From positions 124,001 to 188,000 of the forward strand of contig JADZEE010000001.1 in NCBI GenBank assembly GCA_020850735.1: a stretch of 64,000 nt of DNA. The letters are read 5' to 3'. Both the position numbers and the translations under genes were made by a program. Positions 31,328 through 40,126 of this stretch are shown here, one piece after another. Position 1 is the first letter of the stretch. Each line of letters opens with the position of its first letter. A model generated the notes under the pieces. The model did no database searches and was not told where the DNA came from. It saw only the letters and a list, made by a program, of their open reading frames with translations. Source of the DNA: Gammaproteobacteria bacterium. Lineage in GTDB: Bacteria > Pseudomonadota > Gammaproteobacteria > JADZEE01.

Positions 31328-32770
31328 TCATGTCAACAGCACGGCGGCGAGACCGAGGAAGATGAGGAATCCCATCGCATCGGTGATGAAGGTCAGCATC
31401 ACGCTCGCGCCGAGCACGGGATCGCGGCCGCGGGCATGCAGCACGATCGGGATGAACACGCCCGCGACCGAAGCGATGAGCAGGTTCAGCACCACCGCCA
31501 GCGCCATCACCAGGCCGATACCGGGTTTGCCGTACAGGAACACCGTCACCAGGCCGACGACGGCGCCCCACAGCAGGCCGTTGACGATACTGATGCCCAC
31601 TTCCTTGCCGACCACGTGCAGGACGTTGGCGCGGTTGATCTGGTCGAGGGCGAGGCCGCGGACGACCAGCGCGATGGTCTGGTTGCCGGTGTTGCCGCCC
31701 AGGCTGGCGACGATCGGCATCAAGGTCGCGAGCGCGACCAGGCGCTCGATGGTGCCCTCGAATACGCCTATGACCCGCGACGCGACAAAAGCGGTGAGCA
31801 GGTTGATGGCGAGCCACGGCCAGCGGTTGCGGGTACTGCGCCACATCGGGGCGAACAGATCCTCGTCCTCGCGCAGACCCACCTGCCTCAGGCGCTCGTT
31901 CTCGGCCGCTTCGCTCATGAAGTCCATGACCGCGTCCACCCGCAGCACACCGGTGAGACGCTCGTGCAGGTTGACGACCGGCGCGCTCACGAGGTCATAG
32001 CGCTCGAAGGCGGCCACGGCGTCGCGGGCGGGATCATCGGTCGAGAACACCAGCGGCTCCCTGATCATCACCTCGCCGACGAGGTGTTCGGGATCGTGAG
32101 TGAGCAGATCCTTGAGGCGCAGGATGCCTTTGAATTCGCCGATGCGGTCGACGACGAAGAGCTGGTCCACGACTTCCGGCAGCTCGCCGAGCCGGCGCAG
32201 GTAGCGGAGCACGACGTCGAGCGCGACGTCCTCGCGCACCGTCACCATGTCGAACTCCATCAGTGCGCCGACCGTACCCTCGGGAAAGGCGAGCACCTCG
32301 CGTACCTGGCTGCGGTCGCGGCTGTCGAGGGTGCTCATGATTGCCAGCACCGTGTCGGCAGGCAGGCTCGGGACGAGATCGGCGATCTGATCGGAATCCA
32401 GATGCTCGGCGGCGAGTACGAGGTCGCCCGGCGCGGTCAGCGCGATGAGGTTGTCGCGCACCGCGTCGGCGAGTTCGATGAGGATTGCGCCGCGCCGTTC
32501 CGGCCGTACCAGCGTCCAGATCTGCCGGCGACGCTCCGGCGGCAGGCGTTCCAGCACGTACGCCACGTCCGCCGGATGCAGGCGGTCCAGCCGGCGCTGG
32601 ACCTCGGCGAGTTGCTGTCTCGAGACCAGCGCCTCGACGAGGTCCTGGCGCGCGCCGGTCTGGCGCAGGCTGATCTCGCGTTCGAGCGCCTGCTTGTCCA
32701 GCAGCTCGACCATTTCGTCGAGCTGTGCCTGCAGGCTGCGGTGGTGCTGCTCGACCTTGTCGCTCAGCAT
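31328..32770 (-). CDS. mgtE: MgtE magnesium transporter
   Basis: 480 residues, full MgtE layout: N-terminal superhelical domain (LDRLHPADVAYVLERLPPER), two CBS domains (about 140-265; VNLHERLTGVLRVDAVMDFM), a connecting helix, and a five-helix transmembrane pore (about 300-480) with ATLMPIVASLGGNTGNQTIA carrying the pore signature GGNTGNQ. It conducts Mg down its gradient and is closed by Mg binding to the CBS domains. Start MLSDKVEQHH (32770) is preferred over 32800. It is the last gene of a minus-strand run with the 66-residue protein and GST-like gene. Confidence 0.95.
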   Translation of the reverse strand: MLSDKVEQHHRSLQAQLDEMVELLDKQALEREISLRQTGARQDLVEALVSRQQLAEVQRRLDRLHPADVAYVLERLPPERRRQIWTLVRPERRGAILIELADAVRDNLIALTAPGDLVLAAEHLDSDQIADLVPSLPADTVLAIMSTLDSRDRSQVREVLAFPEGTVGALMEFDMVTVREDVALDVVLRYLRRLGELPEVVDQLFVVDRIGEFKGILRLKDLLTHDPEHLVGEVMIREPLVFSTDDPARDAVAAFERYDLVSAPVVNLHERLTGVLRVDAVMDFMSEAAENERLRQVGLREDEDLFAPMWRSTRNRWPWLAINLLTAFVASRVIGVFEGTIERLVALATLMPIVASLGGNTGNQTIALVVRGLALDQINRANVLHVVGKEVGISIVNGLLWGAVVGLVTVFLYGKPGIGLVMALAVVLNLLIASVAGVFIPIVLHARGRDPVLGASVMLTFITDAMGFLIFLGLAAVLLT

Positions 32771-32804
32771 GGCCGGGCGTGTTGTCGCGGTGGGTCGCAA
32801 GCCC

Positions 32805-33005
32805 TCAGTCGAGCTGCTGCATCAGCTGTTCGAGGACGTCGTCGCGTTGCGCGCTGACGTGATCGACCACGTCGTTGATGGCAAATTCGTAGTCGGTCGT
32901 GGCACGGTTCACCTGCTGCGCCAGCAGGGCACGGATCTCTAGCAGGACCTGCAACTGCAGCGTGGATACGGCGACGAGGTTTTCGAGCAGTTGCCGGTCG
33001 TTCAT
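32805..33005 (-). CDS. Small helical protein of unknown function
   Basis: 66 residues (MNDRQLLENLVAVSTLQLQV, then LLEIRALLAQQVNRATTDYE, FAINDVVDHVSAQRDDVLEQ and a final Leu-rich tail). It appears to be two amphipathic helices, perhaps a coiled coil. The gene overlaps the upstream GST-like stop by ATGA and is 34 bp before mgtE, so it is clearly part of the operon and likely real. No family recognised. Confidence 0.72.
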   Translation of the reverse strand: MNDRQLLENLVAVSTLQLQVLLEIRALLAQQVNRATTDYEFAINDVVDHVSAQRDDVLEQLMQQLD

Positions 33006-33751
33006 GCGGTACTCTCCCTGCCGGTTGCGGAATCGCCTGCCGCGGCCGCGCCGAGCTCCGGGAAATAGCGCCCGAGCATGCGCTCGCAGTAGGCTGCCAG
33101 GTTGGGGCGCTGTTCTATCGCGCGCTTCAGAGGGCTGTCGAACGGCGGCTTGAGCAGCGCGATGGCAAAAGCGGCGACACTCGCGTCCGCCAGCGAGACG
33201 TCGTCGCCGTGAAAGTACGGCTGGTCACCGAGATAATCGCCCAGCGCGGCAATGTCGCTGCAGCCGAGGGCGTAGATCTCCTCGCCCGTGTGCCGGCCGA
33301 GCCCGTGTTGCCAGAGCTGCGCACGGATCCGGCGCCGCGCGATCACGGGCACGACGGAGCGCACGACCGGCGGCAGGGCGCCGAAAAAGTCCTGGCGCAG
33401 CGCCGGCCAGTTGCGCTCATCGATCCAGCGGCTGTACACGAGCGCCCAATACAGGTGCTCGTCGAGCATGGACGCGAATGCGCGCGACACCGCGCGTTGC
33501 GTCGGGGTCAGGCCCGCGTCGGGATCGATGCCGTATTTTTTCCGCAGGAAGTCGATGATCAGCGCGGAATCGCCGATCCGTGTCCCGCCGTCTTCGATCC
33601 AGGGTGCCTTGCCCTTCGGTCCTTTGGGTACGTCGACCCACGCACACTCGTATTCGATGCCGGTCATGCGCAGAAACAATTCGAGCTTCATGCAGAACGG
33701 GCTGGGATTGGGTATGCCCCAGGTGCGCCGGAACTGATACAGGCGGATCAT
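33002..33751 (-). CDS. Glutathione S-transferase-like protein (FAXC/metaxin-type)
   Basis: 249 residues. The N-terminal thioredoxin-like domain reads YQFRRTWGIPNPSPFCMKLE then IEYECAWVDVPKGPKGKAPW and DSALIIDFLRKKYG (GSH gamma-glutamyl site). The C-terminal helical domain has FFHGDD-like YFHGDDVSLADASVAAFAIA. The N-S-P-F-C element is typical of FAXC/Tom37-like GSTs, which are linked in some bacteria to degradation of toxic organics. It overlaps its neighbours by ATGA on both sides. Substrate unknown. Confidence 0.85.
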   Translation of the reverse strand: MIRLYQFRRTWGIPNPSPFCMKLELFLRMTGIEYECAWVDVPKGPKGKAPWIEDGGTRIGDSALIIDFLRKKYGIDPDAGLTPTQRAVSRAFASMLDEHLYWALVYSRWIDERNWPALRQDFFGALPPVVRSVVPVIARRRIRAQLWQHGLGRHTGEEIYALGCSDIAALGDYLGDQPYFHGDDVSLADASVAAFAIALLKPPFDSPLKRAIEQRPNLAAYCERMLGRYFPELGAAAAGDSATGRESTA

Positions 33752-34575
33752 GGCTGCCGGCTCCGCAGCAAAGCGGCGACGAAGGTGCGCATCGCGTCGA
33801 GCGTGATCTGCTCCTGCTCCAGGTGCGGCCAGTGGTTGCACTCGGGCACCATGAGCCTGTCCACCGCGCCACCGGACCCGCGCGCGATCGCTGCGACCTG
33901 CCCAGGGGTGCCGTACTGGTCGTCGTCACCCTGGATGACCAGGAACGGGACCCGGATGTGCGGCAGATACGCCTCGATGTTCCAGCGGCGGAAGTCCGGG
34001 TGCAGCCAGATGTCGTTCCAGCCCCGGAACACCTCGTCCACGGCGGCGCCGTGAAAGCGCTCCAGCTTCGCCCTGAGATCGCCCTCGTGGTAGCGCGTCT
34101 TTGCCAGCGCGATGGATTCCACGCTCAGGTCCTCGACGAATACGTGCGCGCCCAGGGTGATGCCGCCGCGCACCTCGGCCGCCGGCGTGCCACCGCAGTA
34201 CAGCAGCGCGATGGAGCCACCGTCCGAATGCCCGACCAGGATCGCGTCACGGATGCCGGACGCTTCGAGCACCCGCGGCAGCACGTCGAAGGCCTCGCCG
34301 TGCATATAGTCGACCCGGCGCGGCAGCGAACAGGGGTCGGAGGCACCGTAGCCGAAGCGGGAATAGACCAGCGCACCGCAACCGGTCGCCTCGGCCAGTT
34401 TGCGCGGGAAGTCCTTCCACATGCGCACGCAGCCGAGCCCTTCGTGCAGAAACACGAGCGTCGGTGCAAGACCGGGCGCAGGTCCGAGCCACTCGGCTTC
34501 CAGGCGCCGGCCGTCAACGTGGAGAAAGCCGTCCGCGATGGCGGCGCCGGACGGATGCGGGATTCGTGCAGTCAC
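33748..34575 (-). CDS. Alpha/beta hydrolase
   Basis: 275 residues from GTG 34575 (AGAGG 7 bases before it). The fold is clear: TLVFLHEGLGCVRMWKDFPR (oxyanion loop), GHSDGGSIALLY with nucleophile Ser, GDDDQYGT with the acid Asp, and NHWPHLEQEQ with the catalytic His. The best-known relatives are 3-oxoadipate enol-lactonase-like esterases; the substrate is not clear. The ATGA overlap with the GST-like gene makes them one unit. Confidence 0.87.
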   Translation of the reverse strand: MTARIPHPSGAAIADGFLHVDGRRLEAEWLGPAPGLAPTLVFLHEGLGCVRMWKDFPRKLAEATGCGALVYSRFGYGASDPCSLPRRVDYMHGEAFDVLPRVLEASGIRDAILVGHSDGGSIALLYCGGTPAAEVRGGITLGAHVFVEDLSVESIALAKTRYHEGDLRAKLERFHGAAVDEVFRGWNDIWLHPDFRRWNIEAYLPHIRVPFLVIQGDDDQYGTPGQVAAIARGSGGAVDRLMVPECNHWPHLEQEQITLDAMRTFVAALLRSRQP

Positions 34576-34743
34576 GCGTTTGCCTCTGGTTTGTCTGCGG
34601 CCCGGCGCCGGCACCGGGAAGACCTGCATGATAGGGCAACGGACCGGGCCGGCAAGTATTGCGATCGTCACGTTCACCACCACCGTGGCGAACGCCGGCG
34701 CCACGTGCGCGCAGACGCCCGGGCACAGCGCTTGGAACCGGCG

Positions 34744-35580
34744 CTATTTCACCAGCACGAGCGTGGGACAGCGCTCGCCCATTTCATAGTCGGCCGTCGC
34801 GACGGATTCGACCTTGAACAGCTTCGAAAACAGGTCCACGGCCTGGTGCAGCGTCGGAAACCAGATGTAGCCGGGGCTGTCGCGATACAGGTGTATCGTG
34901 TCGATTTCCTCGAGCGTCCAGCCGGTCGCCTGCGCCAGTTTCGCCTCGTTGATGCCCGCGCCGTGCCACGCCCTCCAGATGTCGGCGATCCTGACCCCGC
35001 CGCCGGACTCGGACTGCAGGGCCATGGCCAGTCTGAACTTGAATACGGGAAAGCCCGCAATCGCACCGCTCCGGCCTTCGCAAAGCACCGCGTCCACGGT
35101 TTCACGCCGTTGCGGCTCGACGAACAGCCGCGTTGCCAGCACGCCCTGGTCTACCAGCGCCGCGTGCGCCAGCCGGGCGAGCGCCAGCATCTCGTCCGGA
35201 TGCCGCACGGTGTTGAAGCTGCCGTCGCCGAGGATCACATCGTATGGCTGGGCCGAAGCGAGAAACCGGAACCAGTCGGCGCACACGGCGCGGCGTCCCG
35301 GCAGATCACCGGGCCACACCACGCGTACCATTTCCGCCGACCGGTCGATGGCCACCAGATCGACGCGCTCGCGGCGGTGCAGATCCGCGAGCTCGGGCGT
35401 GACGCCGAGCAGCAGAGCGCGCTTGCGCGCGCCGCCATGGCGGCGGGCCATCTTCCCGATCGCAACGCACAGGGACTCGACATCCGCCGCCGATGGACGG
35501 ATCGGTGGGCCGATCCGCCACCACTGCTGCGCGATCCGATTCCAGTGTCGAACCCGATGGTCGGGCTCATCCGCGGCCAT
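34744..35580 (-). CDS. Class I SAM-methyltransferase-like protein
   Basis: 278 residues from ATG 35580. RALLLGVTPELADL (motif I variant), LVAIDRSAEMVRVV and YDVILGDGSFNTVRHPDEML (motif IV region) give a Rossmann methyltransferase. The C-terminus (IHLYRDSPGYIWFPTLHQAV) has no recognised function. It overlaps the upstream ligase gene by 14 bases, so the two are coupled, implying that the product of the ligase or a related small molecule is methylated. That link is inference. Confidence 0.72.
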   Translation of the reverse strand: MAADEPDHRVRHWNRIAQQWWRIGPPIRPSAADVESLCVAIGKMARRHGGARKRALLLGVTPELADLHRRERVDLVAIDRSAEMVRVVWPGDLPGRRAVCADWFRFLASAQPYDVILGDGSFNTVRHPDEMLALARLAHAALVDQGVLATRLFVEPQRRETVDAVLCEGRSGAIAGFPVFKFRLAMALQSESGGGVRIADIWRAWHGAGINEAKLAQATGWTLEEIDTIHLYRDSPGYIWFPTLHQAVDLFSKLFKVESVATADYEMGERCPTLVLVK

Positions 35581-37021
35581 TGGCTCGATCGCTCGCCGTC
35601 GTGGCATGAGGGTTGACGCTCGCATCGACGTGCAGCTCTGAAGCGAAGTCGAGCAGCTTGCCGCTCGGGGCCGGTTCGATCGCTTCAACCTCCCGGAGCA
35701 CGAGCGGAATCGCAGGATCACCGGCGACCGCCTCCCACGCGCGGGCGATTCCAGAGCGAAACGCCTCCGGGATCGGCGCTGCGGTCACGAGCCGCAATTC
35801 GAAGCGGTTAGACCGATCCTGGTAGATCTGGTAGCGGCGCAGGAAGTTCAGGTGTTCGGTCGCGATCTCGCCGATGGCGTCGACGAGCGTATTGACGCGC
35901 GCCTTCGTTCCCGCGGGCAGGGCGGCATAACGACGGTACCGGCCCTCGATCTCGCCGAACGCCGGCAGGGTCCGTCCGCAGGGACATGGTCCCGCGACGG
36001 CCACGGCCAGATCGCCGGTGTCGTAGCGCAGCAGCGGCATCGCGAAATTACGCAAGCCGGTCACCACGACCTTGCCGGTTTGTCCCGGGGCACAGGCGCG
36101 GCCGTCGGCAGCGATGATCTCGACCAGGCAATGCTCGGTGTGTACGTGGTAGCGTCCGGCTGCGCAGCGCCCGGCGACAATACCGATCTCGTTCAGGCCG
36201 TATGCCTGTTGCACCGGTATGCCATAGCTCTGTTCGAGGCGCGAGCGCAGGGCCGGCGTCACCTGCGCACCGATGCCGAACAATGCCTGCAGGCCGGCCA
36301 CGGGAACGTCGCCGGCGTTGGCGAACAACCATTCCTCGAACACGCTCGGATAGCCCTTGACATACTGCGGCCGGATCTCCGCCATCCAGGTGAGTTGCTG
36401 GTCGACGGGGTTCGCGATGCTGAAACTGTACTGCGGTCCCGTGTCGAAGTACTGGCCGACGTAGCGCCAATGATCCTCGCGTACGACAGCGTGTCTGGTA
36501 TCGATCCTGCGCTCGGCGTGCCCGGGCATTTCGGCGGGGATGCACACGAAAACCATCGTTCCTGCCGGATCGAAGCCGAACCAGCGGGCGTGCCGGTGCG
36601 ACAACAAACTGAACATGCGCGCGCTGGCGGTGGAGTGATACACCCGCACCGGCCGGCCGGTCGTACCGGAGGAACTCGTGACGGTGGCGACCCGCTCTCC
36701 CGACGGGAGCTGTCGCGTCCGGAGCTCCCCGGTACAGCGCAATACGTCGTGTTTTTGCAGCAGCGGCAGATTCTCGAGCGCCTGCGGATCGTCGATGTCG
36801 ACCGGCCGCAGGCCGAGTCGTGCGAACAGCGCGGCGTAGAAAGGCACCTGCGCGGCAGCGTAGCGGACCATCCTTTGCAGGGCCCGACGCTGCCAGGCCT
36901 GCTGTTGCGCCTCGGCCAGGAATTCATTGCGCAACAAGTCATCGAACGCGGGCAGGTACGGTCCGCGCGCGACCTGCATCCATTGCCGGTGTTTGATCAC
37001 TTCGACGTCGTAGGTCGTCAT
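35567..37021 (-). CDS. PaaK-like acyl-CoA ligase / AMP-binding protein
   Basis: 484 residues resembling phenylacetate-CoA ligase and coenzyme F390 synthetase. TSSSGTTGRPVRVYHSTASA is the P-loop; AYGLNEIGIVAG the ATP-adenine motif; LLRYDTGDLA holds the hinge Asp; the C-terminus has the Lys in PSGKLLDF. It should adenylate a carboxylic acid, possibly aromatic, and pass it to CoA or another acceptor. Start MTTYDVEVIKHRQWM was chosen as the family start. It is divergent from the catabolic cluster at 37574 and shares a 552-bp intergenic region with two operator-like sites, suggesting a connected role in aromatic degradation. Confidence 0.83.
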   Translation of the reverse strand: MTTYDVEVIKHRQWMQVARGPYLPAFDDLLRNEFLAEAQQQAWQRRALQRMVRYAAAQVPFYAALFARLGLRPVDIDDPQALENLPLLQKHDVLRCTGELRTRQLPSGERVATVTSSSGTTGRPVRVYHSTASARMFSLLSHRHARWFGFDPAGTMVFVCIPAEMPGHAERRIDTRHAVVREDHWRYVGQYFDTGPQYSFSIANPVDQQLTWMAEIRPQYVKGYPSVFEEWLFANAGDVPVAGLQALFGIGAQVTPALRSRLEQSYGIPVQQAYGLNEIGIVAGRCAAGRYHVHTEHCLVEIIAADGRACAPGQTGKVVVTGLRNFAMPLLRYDTGDLAVAVAGPCPCGRTLPAFGEIEGRYRRYAALPAGTKARVNTLVDAIGEIATEHLNFLRRYQIYQDRSNRFELRLVTAAPIPEAFRSGIARAWEAVAGDPAIPLVLREVEAIEPAPSGKLLDFASELHVDASVNPHATTASDRANGRG

Positions 37022-37573
37022 CCGCTGTCGCCCGGCCCGTGTCGGCCTCATCTCCATTCCGTGCCCGCACCGCGCCATCGTATCCTCGCGTGGGGGACGA
37101 CAAAAAGGTATCCGGTTCCCGGGTCGTGCCGGGCCGCCCGCAGCCGCAGTCGCGGTCACCCGCGGGCACCGTGACACGCGGTCTGGCGACGGCCGGCACC
37201 GCGCAGCCAAGCGACCGTCGGCGTTGCGTCGAGGGATCTGCAGGCTACGCGGGCGCAATGGCCTGTGGACCCGGTGGACGCCCGTGCGCGCTGCGCAGCG
37301 CGGCAGTGGCGGGCCTGGTCGTAGCGGTATCATGCCGAGCGGCCGCCACAGCTTCGAAACTCGCTCTGGCCACCGCTCTACAACGCTGCCCGCGCGCCCG
37401 GCAAGTCGCCGGTGTCACAAGCAGATGCCGAGAAATGTCAGACAAAATATAGGAATAAATCGATATATCTACGAGATAATTGACAAAATATCAGTGTTTG
37501 TCTGACAATACTGCCCTCGCCGGCGTTTGTGACCGCAGTCGGTCGAGAGTCCGCCACACGGAGGAACAGCTGC
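37022..37573. other. 552-bp divergent intergenic region with AT-rich control end
   Basis: The left 400 bp are GC-rich and hold no gene that I can support. The right end from about 37430 to 37510 is markedly AT-rich, and contains a good promoter and two operator-like sites listed separately. It serves the catabolic genes to the right and possibly the PaaK-like operon to the left. Confidence 0.6.
37435..37508 (+). promoter_or_regulatory. Promoter with paired GntR-type operators for the catabolic genes
   Basis: TTGTCTGACAA at 37498-37508 is a perfect odd palindrome; ATGTCAGACAA at 37435-37445 is the same site with one mismatch. Including flanks, they form an exact 11-bp inverted repeat 50 bases apart. 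Between them, TTGACA (37480-37485) is a perfect -35, and GACAAT (37504-37509, 18-base spacer) is a usable -10 overlapping the right operator. Repression of the hydrolase/dioxygenase genes by a GntR-family protein is the likely function; start codon 37574 is 65 bases further on. Confidence 0.72.
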
Positions 37574-38425
37574 ATGCAGGCGCGATCGCGCTTCGTCGAC
37601 GTCGACGGTCTGCGGACCCATTATCTGGAGGCGGGCGAAGGTGAACCGCTGGTGCTCATCCACGGGGGCGGCGCCGGTGCCGACGCGCGCGGCAACTGGC
37701 GCAGCTGTATGCCGGGGCTGGCCGCGCGCTACCGCGTCCTGGCGGTGGACATGGTCGGTTTCGGTGATACGGACAAGCCACCGCCGTCGGTCTTCGAGTA
37801 CAGTCAGGCGGCGCGCAACCGGCATCTGGAGGGTTTCCTGCGGGTGCTGTGCCTGCCCGCGGCCGTGCTGGTCGGTAACTCCATGGGCGGCTGCACGGCG
37901 CTCGGGGTGGCGATGGCGGCGCCCGCGCGTGTCCGGGGCCTGGTGCTGATGGGCAGCGCGGGGCTGAACGCGACCCTGTCGCCCGAACTGCGGACCATCC
38001 TCGGCTACGAGCCCACGCTGGAAAACATGCGCACCCTGGTCGCGACCCTCACCGCGCCCGGATTCGAGGTGGACGACGAACTGCTGCAATACCGTTACGA
38101 ACGGACGCAGGCAGCGGGCGCCATGGCCGCTTACGGTGCCACCATGCGCTGGATCGCCGCGCAGGGGGGCTTGTTCTATCCGGAGCAGGACATCGCCCGG
38201 GTCCGCACGCCGGCCCTGGTGATCAATGGCCGGGAAGACTGCGTGGTGCCGAGGGAGCTCGCGTGGCGCTTCATGGAGCTGCTCGACAACGCCTCCCTGC
38301 ACATCATCGCTCATTGCGGCCACTGGGCGATGATCGAACAGCCGCAGGCGTTCACCGGCACCGTGCTCGCCTGGCTCGGGCTGCTCGACGCCAGCGCCGG
38401 GGAGGTCGCGCCGTGCGTGGCGTGA
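37574..38425 (+). CDS. Meta-cleavage-product hydrolase (BphD/MhpC/CarC-type)
   Basis: 283 residues of the C-C bond hydrolase group. FVDVDGLRTHYLEAGEGEPL then LIHGGGAGADARGNWR (oxyanion/Gly-rich, as in BphD), LVGNSMGGCTALGVAM with nucleophile Ser, INGREDCVVP with the acid Asp, and CGHWAMIEQPQ with catalytic His. The family hydrolyses vinylogous 1,5-diketones formed by extradiol dioxygenases. Immediately downstream and overlapping is exactly such a dioxygenase. GGAGGA before ATG 37574 fixes the start. Which ring it serves is unknown. Confidence 0.88.
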   Translation: MQARSRFVDVDGLRTHYLEAGEGEPLVLIHGGGAGADARGNWRSCMPGLAARYRVLAVDMVGFGDTDKPPPSVFEYSQAARNRHLEGFLRVLCLPAAVLVGNSMGGCTALGVAMAAPARVRGLVLMGSAGLNATLSPELRTILGYEPTLENMRTLVATLTAPGFEVDDELLQYRYERTQAAGAMAAYGATMRWIAAQGGLFYPEQDIARVRTPALVINGREDCVVPRELAWRFMELLDNASLHIIAHCGHWAMIEQPQAFTGTVLAWLGLLDASAGEVAPCVA

Positions 38426-39288
38426 CCCAGCTCGGTTACCTCGGCTTTACGGTGGCTGATCGCAGCGCTTGGATCCGCTTGCTCACCGAGCTCGCGGGCG
38501 TGGCAGCGGCGGCATCGGCGGAAGACACGGCGTCGTTTCGCCTCGACGGCTACGCTCAGCGCCTGCTGCTGCTCGACGGCGTAGCCGACGATCTGCTGTG
38601 CTGCGGCTGGGAGGTCCCCGATTGCGAAAGCCTCGCGGCGATGGCGGCCGCCCTCGCGGCCTGCGGACACGTCGTTGTCGAGGGTACGGCGGCACAGTGC
38701 CGCCAGCGTCGGGTCGAAGCCTTTCTGGCGACGCGTGATCCGGCCGGCGTGCCGGTGGAGATCTACACGTCCGCGCAGATGGACCCGCAACCCTGCCACC
38801 TGCCACAGGTCGCCGGCGGTTTCGTGGCCGGATCGGCAGGACTCGGCCACGTCGTCCTGCGCTGCGATGATCTGGACGCCAGCGCCGCGTTCTACACCGA
38901 TCTGCTCGGCCTGCAACCGAGCGATCACATCCGTGCCCGCCTCGGCCCTTACGATGTCCACGCGCTGTTCCTGCACGCTAACCGCCGCCACCACTCGGTG
39001 GCGTTCGCCGCGGGGATCCCGCTCGCCAGGTGTCTGCATCATTTCATGCTCGAGTACGCGACCCTGGACGATCTCGGGCGCGCCTGGTATCGCTGCCTCG
39101 ATGCCGGGGTGCCGATTGCGCGGTCGATCGGCATGCACCCGAACGACCGCATGTTGTCCTTCTACGTGACCACGCCGTCGGGATTCGAGCTGGAGCTGGG
39201 TTGGGGCGGACGTACGGTTGATGCGCCGAGCTGGAGCGTGCGCACCTACGCCGAGCTCAGCAGCTGGGGCCACCGGCCACCGGCATGA
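38413..39288 (+). CDS. Type I extradiol dioxygenase (BphC-like)
   Basis: 291 residues from GTG 38413 with GGAGG 7 bases before; it overlaps the hydrolase gene by 13 bases. Two vicinal-oxygen-chelate modules: an N-terminal one (LGYLGFTVADRSAWIRLLTE) and a catalytic one with GLGHVVLRCDDLDASAAFY (first Fe ligand His), NRRHHSVAF (second His) and SGFELELGWGG (Glu ligand). The layout is that of BphC/HsaC/2,3-dihydroxybiphenyl dioxygenases. It cleaves a catechol ring next to its hydroxyls with Fe(II) and O2; the hydrolase gene upstream acts on the product. Confidence 0.9.
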   Translation: MRGVTQLGYLGFTVADRSAWIRLLTELAGVAAAASAEDTASFRLDGYAQRLLLLDGVADDLLCCGWEVPDCESLAAMAAALAACGHVVVEGTAAQCRQRRVEAFLATRDPAGVPVEIYTSAQMDPQPCHLPQVAGGFVAGSAGLGHVVLRCDDLDASAAFYTDLLGLQPSDHIRARLGPYDVHALFLHANRRHHSVAFAAGIPLARCLHHFMLEYATLDDLGRAWYRCLDAGVPIARSIGMHPNDRMLSFYVTTPSGFELELGWGGRTVDAPSWSVRTYAELSSWGHRPPA

Positions 39289-39317
39289 ATGCCGCTCCTG
39301 CGGCCATGGGTCACGGA

Positions 39318-39995
39318 TCAGGCCTGGAAGGTGTCCAGCGGCAGGTGTTCCAACACGCGCCGGGTGCGACGGACGTGGGCACGCATGAGACTTTCCGCCA
39401 GCGCGGCGTCCGCGTCGGCGATGGCATCGAGCAGTGCCGCGTGCTCGGCCAGCGATCGCTGCCACTCGGGCGGGCCGAGCTGGGCGAAGAAACGATCCCG
39501 CAGGGCCGGCAGCTGCAGGTGTTCGATGGCACGGCCGAGGGCGGCGTTGCCGGACAGCTCGATGATGCCGCGGTGGAACGCGACGTTGTCTTCGAGCAGT
39601 GCCTGTGCGGCCATGTCCGCCCGCAGCATGGCGCTGCGTTCGCGCAGATCCGCCAGCCGCCGGCGATTGCCGGGCAGATCGATCCGAGTGGCAGCGAGCG
39701 CTGCGGCCAGGCCTTCGAGCGTCTCGCGCACGACCAGTGTATCGGCGAGCTCGTCGAGGGTGACGCGCTTGACGATGGCGCCGCGATGGGGCGCGAGCTC
39801 GATCAGCCCGTCGGCGGCCAGCCGGCGCAGGGCCTCGCGCAGCGAGCCGCGGCTGACGCCGAGTTCGCGTGTGAGCTCGGCCTCGGTCAGACGCGCACCG
39901 GGCGCGTAGTGACCTTCGCGGATCGCGCGGGTGAGCGCCTGGATGACGGAATCCGTCGCGCCGACGGGCGCGGACGGGGGGGCGGTGGCGGGCAT
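39318..39995 (-). CDS. GntR-family (FCD-domain) transcriptional regulator
   Basis: 225 residues: winged helix-turn-helix (about 12-75; IREGHYAPGARLTEAELTRE, LGVSRGSLREALRRLAADGL, IELAPHRGAIVKRVT) and an all-helical FCD domain (about 85-215) with metal/ligand residues such as DNVAFHRGIIELSGN and HAALLDAIADAD. Members of this FadR subfamily bind operators of the form TTGT-N3-ACAA and release them on binding an acid. TTGTCCTACAA lies 25 bases upstream of its own ATG, so it is probably autoregulated. The gene lies between the dioxygenase and the Rieske gene, on the opposite strand. Confidence 0.93.
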   Translation of the reverse strand: MPATAPPSAPVGATDSVIQALTRAIREGHYAPGARLTEAELTRELGVSRGSLREALRRLAADGLIELAPHRGAIVKRVTLDELADTLVVRETLEGLAAALAATRIDLPGNRRRLADLRERSAMLRADMAAQALLEDNVAFHRGIIELSGNAALGRAIEHLQLPALRDRFFAQLGPPEWQRSLAEHAALLDAIADADAALAESLMRAHVRRTRRVLEHLPLDTFQA

Positions 39996-40019
39996 GAGTG
40001 CGCAGCGATTGGTTTTGGA

Positions 40020-40030
40020 TTGTCCTACAA
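40020..40030. promoter_or_regulatory. Operator TTGTCCTACAA at the regulator gene
   Basis: An odd palindrome (TTGT-CCT-ACAA) fitting the FadR-type GntR consensus, 25 bases before the regulator start. It differs in two central positions from the sites at 37498 and 40127. Confidence 0.6.
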
Positions 40031-40126
40031 TTTGACCTTGGCCAGCGACGAATGTCGTCGTAACCGGGATTTCCCGAACGGTATCGTTGCTAAGCCTGAC
40101 GCGGCGGCAAACCGGCATCGACGGGA

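Noticed and set aside
31217-32857. Long plus-strand open frame (546 codons) over mgtE
   Set aside because: It is antisense to mgtE, which is full-length and highly conserved; the translation is His/Gln/Arg-rich with no family sequence, as expected from high GC.
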